A stretch of 64,000 bases of DNA from Argentina anserina (Eukaryota; Streptophyta; Magnoliopsida; Rosales; Rosaceae): NCBI RefSeq assembly GCF_933775445.1, contig NC_065874.1, positions 15,209,001 through 15,273,000 on the forward strand, in the 5' to 3' direction. Positions within the stretch are counted from its first letter, which is position 1, and each line of letters begins with the position of its first letter. The translations under genes were made by a program, and so were the position numbers. Shown piece after piece: positions 58,150-64,000 of the stretch. The notes under the pieces were generated by a model. It was given only the letters and a program-made list of their open reading frames with translations. It was not told the DNA's origin and made no database searches.

Positions 58150-60008
58150 TGTAATAATCCTATTTTTCGGAACAATATTTGGTTTGATTTGAATTCTATA
58201 AAGTTGTGAAATTCATTTAAAATGAATTTGGTTGTTTGCGACATTACGAAACAAGAACGGAAACGTTCTCGTAACGTTTATTTAGAAAAAAAACGTTACG
58301 TTTCTGCGACGTGAATATTGACTTTTACTCCGTCGCTCGTTTGAGAAAATATTCTTCACGAAAGTTGTAGAGCTCGTTGATACGAGTTCGTGGACGCGTC
58401 ACGCGTTCGAATCGGACGTCGTACGTAAAAGTTATTAACGATAGAAGTAGTTTCCGATTTTGGAAACGGGTATATATAGAAAATTATTGGAGAAATGGAA
58501 ACCCTCACCCCGCGCCTCTCTCTCATTTCCCTCGTTCTCTCTCTTCTCTCTCGCCTCTCCCCGATTTCCCTCCCTCTCTCTCTAGCTTCACCGGCGATTT
58601 CGTCGACAGGCCCACCGTGGACCACACCGTACAGCCCAAAAGCACCGCAAGGCTCTCTTCACCAAACCCCAAGCTCGGCGCACCTTCCCTCGCCGCCGGG
58701 AAGCTTGCGTGACGATCCGAAGCTCGTGCGTTCCTCCGCCGTGCTCCTCCACCGACTCGGTGCTCAAGGCGAGCTCGCCTCCGTCTCCTCTCACCTCTGG
58801 ATCCCCCACGACGAGGGTTGAGCCTCGCTTCACCGCGCACGCTCGCCACAGCTAGAATCGACGTCGCCGGCCTCTCAAGCATCACCGACGACGATTCGAA
58901 GCATCCTCCGTTCGATCTAGGTATGAATTGATGAAATTGAATGTTTGTGTGTGATTGTGTGGTGTTTTTGGATCCATTGGGAGAATTTTGGAGGAGGATC
59001 GGACGTGTAGGTGAAGTGTTGAGCACCGCCACCTTAGGCGGCGCGTGTGAGTGTGTGGAGTAGCCTAGAGGCGGCGTGAGGCCGTGGGAAGGAAGAGGGG
59101 AGGAAGATGAAGGTTTTGGGGGCTGTAGTGGCGTGCTACGCGCCGGCCTTAGGCTCGGCGCGTGAGCGCCACTCGCGGCCTGCCGGGGTGGCGCGTGTAC
59201 CCCACGCGCCGCCACGTGCGGCGACGTGTGAACAGTGATTCGACACAGTAAATTTGTAAATTTTATTTTTACAACGGTGAATGTTAAAAGGTGATTTACG
59301 TACTGTAAATGTAAATTTATTTTACGTACGGTAAATGTAAATGTAAATTACTTTCAGTAAATGTAAAAAGTAATTTCGGAAGGGTAATTCAGTAATTATT
59401 ATTTACTGAGACAATATTTACATTTAAATAGTATTCATACTTATAGAAATATATAAACAGTATATATACGTACATGAATACGTAATTAATGTGTATTTGT
59501 ACAATAATACATGAATAGTAAATACGTGAATAATACTTAGTGAACAGTACATTCGTAAAACCAGAAATTGCTGAACAGTAACAGATTATTACTGTTTCGG
59601 CATTTAAGGTTTACGTAACGATTCTAAATTATTTTCTTATCTTTTCAAGGTGATCACTAAATCAAGAAAAAGATATACTTTCGGAATCGTGGATTTACGC
59701 TCGAAATTCTAAGGTGAGTAAACTCTCATATAGTTACGAATCTACCCTTGCGGAGATTCAAGATTATGCAGAATTTTTAAGAATGGAATATGACATGTAT
59801 ATGATATAGTGGAATATATATATATATATTTGTATAAATGGTAAATAAGTACATATATATATAGTTTGTTATATAATATACTGTTATGATTTCATTGTGA
59901 TTATGTCATTTTTATGACGAGATTTATATATCGAGCATGTGATCTGATTTGTACAATATGACAAGATTATTGTATGTGGTTTAACATGGAGATTATTAAA
60001 ATGTTATT

Positions 60009-60131
60009 TTGTCTCTGGACGTGATTTTGTCTACGGACGTGTAATGTCTTCGGACGTGTTTTTGTCTTCGGACGTGTTTTTGTCTTCGGACGTGATTGAT
60101 GTCTTCGGACGAGTTTTGTCTTCGGACGTGT
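60009..60131 (+). repeat. Short tandem array of GTCTTCGGACGTG units
   Basis: About seven units of 16-20 bp containing TTTGTCTTCGGACGTG. The same motif occurs once per 83-bp unit, as CCGAAGACAAA, in the array at 20552-20912, so different arrays grew from one ancestral sequence. Confidence 0.92.
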
Positions 60132-60347
60132 TTGGCATGTCGGAACCTAGCCTTTGGCCGGTCGAAAGTTACGATACAGTTAGAGCTCTAGTCTGTCTGC
60201 CGGAGTACTGCATGTGAGGTAACAGATGGGTTATCGGCTCATGAGTACTCATATATTTTTGGATGTTAGGTAGCAGGAAGTTGCCCAATGTCGGCGGTGT
60301 ACTACGTGAGGGGTAACAGAGGTGTACCAGCGTTTATCAGTACCCGT

Positions 60348-60507
60348 CAATGTTCTAAAAATCCCCGCCTAGGCGGCGCCTATGCGCCCGAAGACCCTTG
60401 GCCGCCTTGATTTTAGGCCGATTAATCCCCAATTAATCCGATTAATCCTCTGGGCGCTGGTTTTTAGCTGTCCGCCCAATTAACGCCTAGTGTTTTTTAG
60501 AACCTTG
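60348..60507. mobile_element. 160-bp hAT MITE inside solo LTR copy 3
   Basis: Ends are CAATGTTCTAAAAA and the complement of CAAGGTTCTAAAAA; the 8-bp duplication GTACCCGT (60340-60347, 60508-60515) is perfect. The interior has GCCTAGGCGGCGCC and CCCAATTAACGCCTAG, typical of a common plant hAT MITE group. The solo LTR copy at 19785-22598 lacks it at the matching site near 20330. Confidence 0.95.
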
Positions 60508-61381
60508 GTACCCGTATTATAAATGTATTTATGTAAACAGAGGGGTTCCCAATTTCTCATGAGCACTTTCATTTTCATATTTTCGGGACAACCAGATGGG
60601 CCGTCCATTAACTCATGAGTGCATTTATATTTGTTGATTTGTGGATTTTCGTATATATTGATATGCGAGTTATATTTTTATTTTACTCATACGAGCTGTA
60701 AAGCTTACCAGGTTTGTGTTTACAATCCCGGTGCACCTATTCGATGGTGTCGGGGATAATTCCGCAAGTGTCGATTAGTGAGAATCGAATGACAACTCTG
60801 AAGACTCGAAGTCGTTCATTTTTCAGCTTGTGGTGAGGATTTATTGTGGATTTGTGTGAGAATTTGTGAGGATTATTACATTTCCATTTGATGTATTGTT
60901 GAATTATAATTTGGTTTGTAATAATTGGTTTATCTGAGTTGTATTGTGAACTCAATAATGATCCACTGTGACATTAAAACGATTTCGATTTATTGAGATT
61001 TGTTTTAGCGTTTTTCATGACTTCAAAATTTGAGTTTTTATAACAAAACTATTTCATAACCCATCCCTTTTGTGATGATAGAGAGAGATTCGAATATATG
61101 ACGTTCACAGTATTTGCTATATAATTTCAAATTTTCAATAACTAACGCGTCTTAATTCACTAACTTTATCATTCACGTGTAGTAAATTCTTTTAAGAGTT
61201 TAATACGCGCTTATCATAAAGTAATAAAAAAGTTAGCTAATTAATCACTCTTTGGTAGTAGGTGCATGTTATAAAACATAAGTTTTGTGGAGTGAATTCT
61301 CAAATGAAACTTAAGGTTTATGAGCACACGTACTATGTCTAAATAAATTAATAAATACATTGAAAATTAAAAATAAATATG

Positions 61382-61598
61382 TGTTCCGAGAGAATTACTA
61401 TTCTACCATTGTGTGTGTCTTAGCCTTATTAGGTTTCCTGTTAGAGATAGATTCGCATCTCTGTAATAGATTAAGACTCTGAATCCTGCGGGATTGTGGT
61501 TATGTAATGCCTATATATTGGCCTCATTATCAATCAATAAATGGTTACGTTATGTTCTATTACGTCGTTATTATTCTCGTTTTGTTCATCCTCCAACA
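61382..61598 (+). repeat. Probable copia solo LTR
   Basis: A 217-bp segment from TGTTCCGAGAG to CATCCTCCAACA with CTATATATTGG at about 61510 and a typical 80-base leader. Flanks ATATG and ATGTG match at four of five positions. No internal sequence. Confidence 0.45.
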
Positions 61599-61689
61599 AT
61601 GTGTACATATAAAAATATATTTATACACAACACACTGTATTTGAATGGGTGGGTATATTGAATATATAATACAAAATAGGGTTAAGTAG

Positions 61690-62035
61690 GTAGAAAAAAA
61701 GATGTAAATAAATAATTTGATTAACAAAATAATCCTCATTTTAAAGAATATTTTTATTTGTTTTTAAGAAAAATATAAATAGAAAATGATAACATTACCC
61801 CTCATGTGCATGACATGTGACGCAAAATTGGATAAAAACAGTTAAATTTAATGGATGTGGTGCAAATCGGCAATTTTTATCAAGTTTAGGAGATAAATTA
61901 ACTCAAATACAAGTTCGGGGTGTAAATCGGCAATTTTTACCACGTTTAAGAGGTAAATTGACTCAAATGCAAGTTGATGGTGCAAATTAACAATTTCAGT
62001 CAAGTTTAGGGTGCAAATCGGCATTTATGCCATAT
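61690..62035 (+). repeat. Dispersed repeat with 63-bp tandem units
   Basis: The left part matches the complement of 12567-12830. From 61858 to about 62035 a unit GTGCAAATCGGCAATTTTTA followed by AAGTTTAGGAGATAAATT repeats about two and a half times with a period near 63 bp. Confidence 0.75.
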
Positions 62036-62691
62036 ATCATATATAATCAGCCTCGTAACAAAATGTAATTGCTAGTTAGTTACGCAACTAACAATTTCGG
62101 GAATAACCAACATATGAAGAGAGTGCATCTTGCATTGGATGATGATGGAAACAAATAGATTTCGTATAAAAGAAGTAAATATAATTTGTGTGATGATATT
62201 CTGCTCATCAACATCCCAACAAGAACAACCTCCATAACAACAATGAAACAGGCAACTGAGACAAGGGCTAGCAGACAATGCAACGTTCACATTTAAAGCC
62301 GATATAGCATAAGAAACTCATAGTCTCATACCATGCAGCACCATATTGCCAACACTGACAAGTCGGCCACCAAACTACAAATCTCTATCCAAACACTGAT
62401 CCAATAGATGAACACGTGTACGTACACAAAGTAATAGAGCCAATGATTTGCCAGGGTAGGAGAACCATAGTTGAATAATATTCAAACTCCATGAATCACC
62501 CATCAGAAACTGAAAGAAAACGGCCATCTTTTTCCGGCCGTTGCGGGTCGTGTACCTTAATGGAGCTTACCCGCCTATATAGGCTCTCCGATTTTCACTA
62601 CCGGCACTCCTTTGTGACCCCACGTCTCAATTTTCCCACTAACCCCACTCCCTCCTCCTCAATTCCCATCATCATCATCGTTTCTTTCCAC
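62036..62691. other. Upstream region of the GH17 gene
   Basis: No gene recognised. It should contain the GH17 promoter; the last 200 bases include CT-rich and TC-rich tracts before the TATA box. Confidence 0.4.
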
Positions 62692-62698
62692 TATATAA
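62692..62698 (+). promoter_or_regulatory. TATA box of GH17 gene
   Basis: TATATAA lies 94 bases before the ATG at 62786. It suits a start of transcription near 62725 and a leader of about 60 bases. Confidence 0.6.
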
Positions 62699-62785
62699 CT
62701 ACGTCTGCACTCACCGATCACAAAACATTGAAACCTCTCACAAGCTCTCTGCTTCTTTAACAAGCTAGAACCAGAGCAATAGAAA

Positions 62786-64000
62786 ATGACCTCCTTCAAA
62801 CTCCCAGTTTTAGCCTCTCTGCTTCTCTCAATCTTCTCCATCGCCTTTGCAGCTGGTACGTATACAATTCCGTACACTTACATGCATAGAACTTCTGTTC
62901 GAAATTGTTATATTGATTTGTGGTTATGTTCTTGATTTTGCAGAAAAGGGTAGCATTGGAATCAACTACGGTAGAATAGCGAACGATCTTCCAGCACCAA
63001 CCAAAGTGGTCGAGCTGCTCAAATCACAAGGCATCACCAACGTAAAGCTCTTCGACACCGACGCCGCCGTCCTCACAGCCTTGGCCGACTCAAACATCAG
63101 CGTCGTCGTATGTCTCCCCAACGAGCTTCTCTCCTCCGTCGCGAACGACCAGTCGTTCGCAGACAAATGGGTCCAAGCCAACATCTCCCACTACCACCCG
63201 AAAACCAAAATCGAAGCCATTGCTGTCGGGAACGAAGTGTTTGCCGACAAGAACAACACCACTGACTTCCTCGTACCCGCCATCAAGAACATCTACACTT
63301 CCTTAAATAAGTACAACCTCGACTCCTCCATAAAACTCTCTACCCCAATTGCCCTCAGCGCCCTCCAAAATTCGTACCCGCCTTCCGCCGGGTCTTTCAA
63401 ACCCGACCTTGTCCAACCCGTCATCAAACCCCTCCTGGATTTTCTCCAACAAACCAGATCGTATCTCATGGTTAATGCCTACCCCTTTTTCGCTTACGCG
63501 GCTAACTCCGATCAGATCTCCTTGGATTACGCCCTGTTTAAGCAGAACGCGGGCAACGTTGACTCCGGTAATGGGCTCCGTTACATGAGTCTGTTCGAGG
63601 CCCAACTCGACGCTGTTTCCGCTGCCATGTCAGCGATCGGAACTAAAGACATGAAGATGGTGGTGACGGAGACGGGTTGGCCTTCCAACGGAGACGAGAA
63701 CGAGATTGGCGCTGGAAAGGAAAATGCGGCGGCGTATAACGGCAACTTGGTGCGTAGAGTTTTAACCGGAGGTGGGACGCCGTTAAAGCCACAGGACCCG
63801 CTCAACGTCTACTTGTTCGCTCTCTTCAACGAGAACCAGAAGCCGGGGCCGACATCGGAGAGGAACTACGGGCTCTTCTACCCCGACGAGAAGAAAGTAT
63901 ACGACATACCACTTGCCGCGGCGGAGCTCAGCAACGACCAGGCAACTGCGGCAAACGAGAGTAAGGCCCAAGTGAAACCATCGGGCAACACATGGTGCGT
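62786..64000 (+). CDS. Glucan endo-1,3-beta-glucosidase (GH17), partial at window end
   Basis: Hydrolyses internal beta-1,3 bonds of callose or similar glucans in the wall. Exon 1 (62786-62855) encodes a signal peptide of about 23 residues (MTSFKLPVLAS to AFAA). The intron (62856-62943) is GT-AG and phase 1. Exon 2 starts at the mature EKGSIGINYGR and is open to the edge (375 residues seen). The GH17 acid/base is E121 in AVGNEVF and the nucleophile E266 in VVTETGWPSNG; FNENQKPGP and NYGLFYPD complete the barrel. The last residues SGNTWC are the start of an X8 (CBM43) domain, which binds beta-1,3-glucan; many such proteins also have a GPI anchor for plasmodesmata or plasma membrane, but that part is outside the window. 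No damage is seen. Intron after the signal peptide is usual for this family. Confidence 0.95.

Larger units (their letters stand above)
58150..61045 (+). repeat. Solo LTR, copy 3, with nested MITE
   Basis: A 2896-bp unit from TGTAATAATCC to TTTTTATAACA with perfect 5-bp duplications AAACT (58145-58149 and 61046-61050). It contains the family block GTTGTAGAGCTCGTTGATAC, a CT- and GC-rich region (58500-59230), the GGTGAGTAAA block near 59713, and a hAT MITE at 60348-60507. Removing the MITE and its duplication leaves about 2728 bp. It is the inverted counterpart of the unit at 19785-22598. No internal region. The long frames at 58523-59215 are GC-rich LTR sequence. Confidence 0.93.

Noticed and set aside
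58523..59215. Long minus-strand open frame of 230 codons, Pro/Ala/Arg/Ser-rich
   Set aside because: It lies in the GC- and CT-rich part of solo LTR copy 3; composition explains the lack of stops, the same region has open frames on the other strand, and copies 1 and 2 do not conserve it.

Overview
This is a stretch of nuclear DNA from a flowering plant, almost certainly a eudicot. Evidence: GT-AG introns, plant-type SUMO, GH9, GH17 and NRT2 coding segments, Ty1/copia and Ty3/gypsy (Tat-type) retrotransposons, a TRIM, and many hAT-type and one Tourist-type MITE. A Rosaceae-like source is a guess from overall character and cannot be proved here. Only two ordinary host genes look intact: a SUMO gene (6865-7641, minus) and the start of a GH17 beta-1,3-glucanase that runs off the right edge (62786-64000, plus). 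Coordinates and splice sites were read by eye.

Layout. 1-2815: decayed copia pol (copy A), itself hit by a MITE, lying against the truncated 3' side of a GH9 endoglucanase gene (2890-4322, minus) that carries another MITE in intron 1. 6865-7641: SUMO. 7864-14789: hAT-type MITEs, copia LTR debris and a 71-bp perfect inverted repeat. 14795-17462: a 2.67-kb solo LTR. 18178-18916: a LINE RNase H remnant. 19594-23165: the C-terminal end of an NRT2 nitrate transporter gene, split by a 2.8-kb solo LTR and a Tourist-like MITE. 23166-28242: AT-rich decayed sequence. 28243-30790: nested GC-rich repeats enclosing three roughly 500-bp units that are themselves palindromic. 31684-32634: a 951-bp solo LTR ending 9 bases from the stop codon of a broken two-domain SUMO (diSUMO-like) gene (32644-33996, minus). 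34618-40527: a TRIM split by a full-length copia (34906-40230, copy B). 42457-54516: a 12-kb Tat-lineage gypsy element with matching target duplications. Between its integrase and 3' LTR it carries a six-exon gene on the opposite strand (43666-45464) whose reading frame is complete. 54899-61598: MITE, orphan exon, third large solo LTR with a nested MITE, copia LTR. 62786 onward: GH17 gene.

The main theme is layered insertion. At least four orders of nesting can be resolved from target-site duplications: copia in TRIM, MITE in copia, solo LTR and MITE in NRT2, MITE in solo LTR. Three solo LTRs of one large-LTR family show repeated LTR-LTR recombination. The most unusual items are the intact, spliced antisense gene inside an otherwise broken Tat element, and the diSUMO-like pseudogene lying 25 kb from a normal SUMO gene on the same strand.
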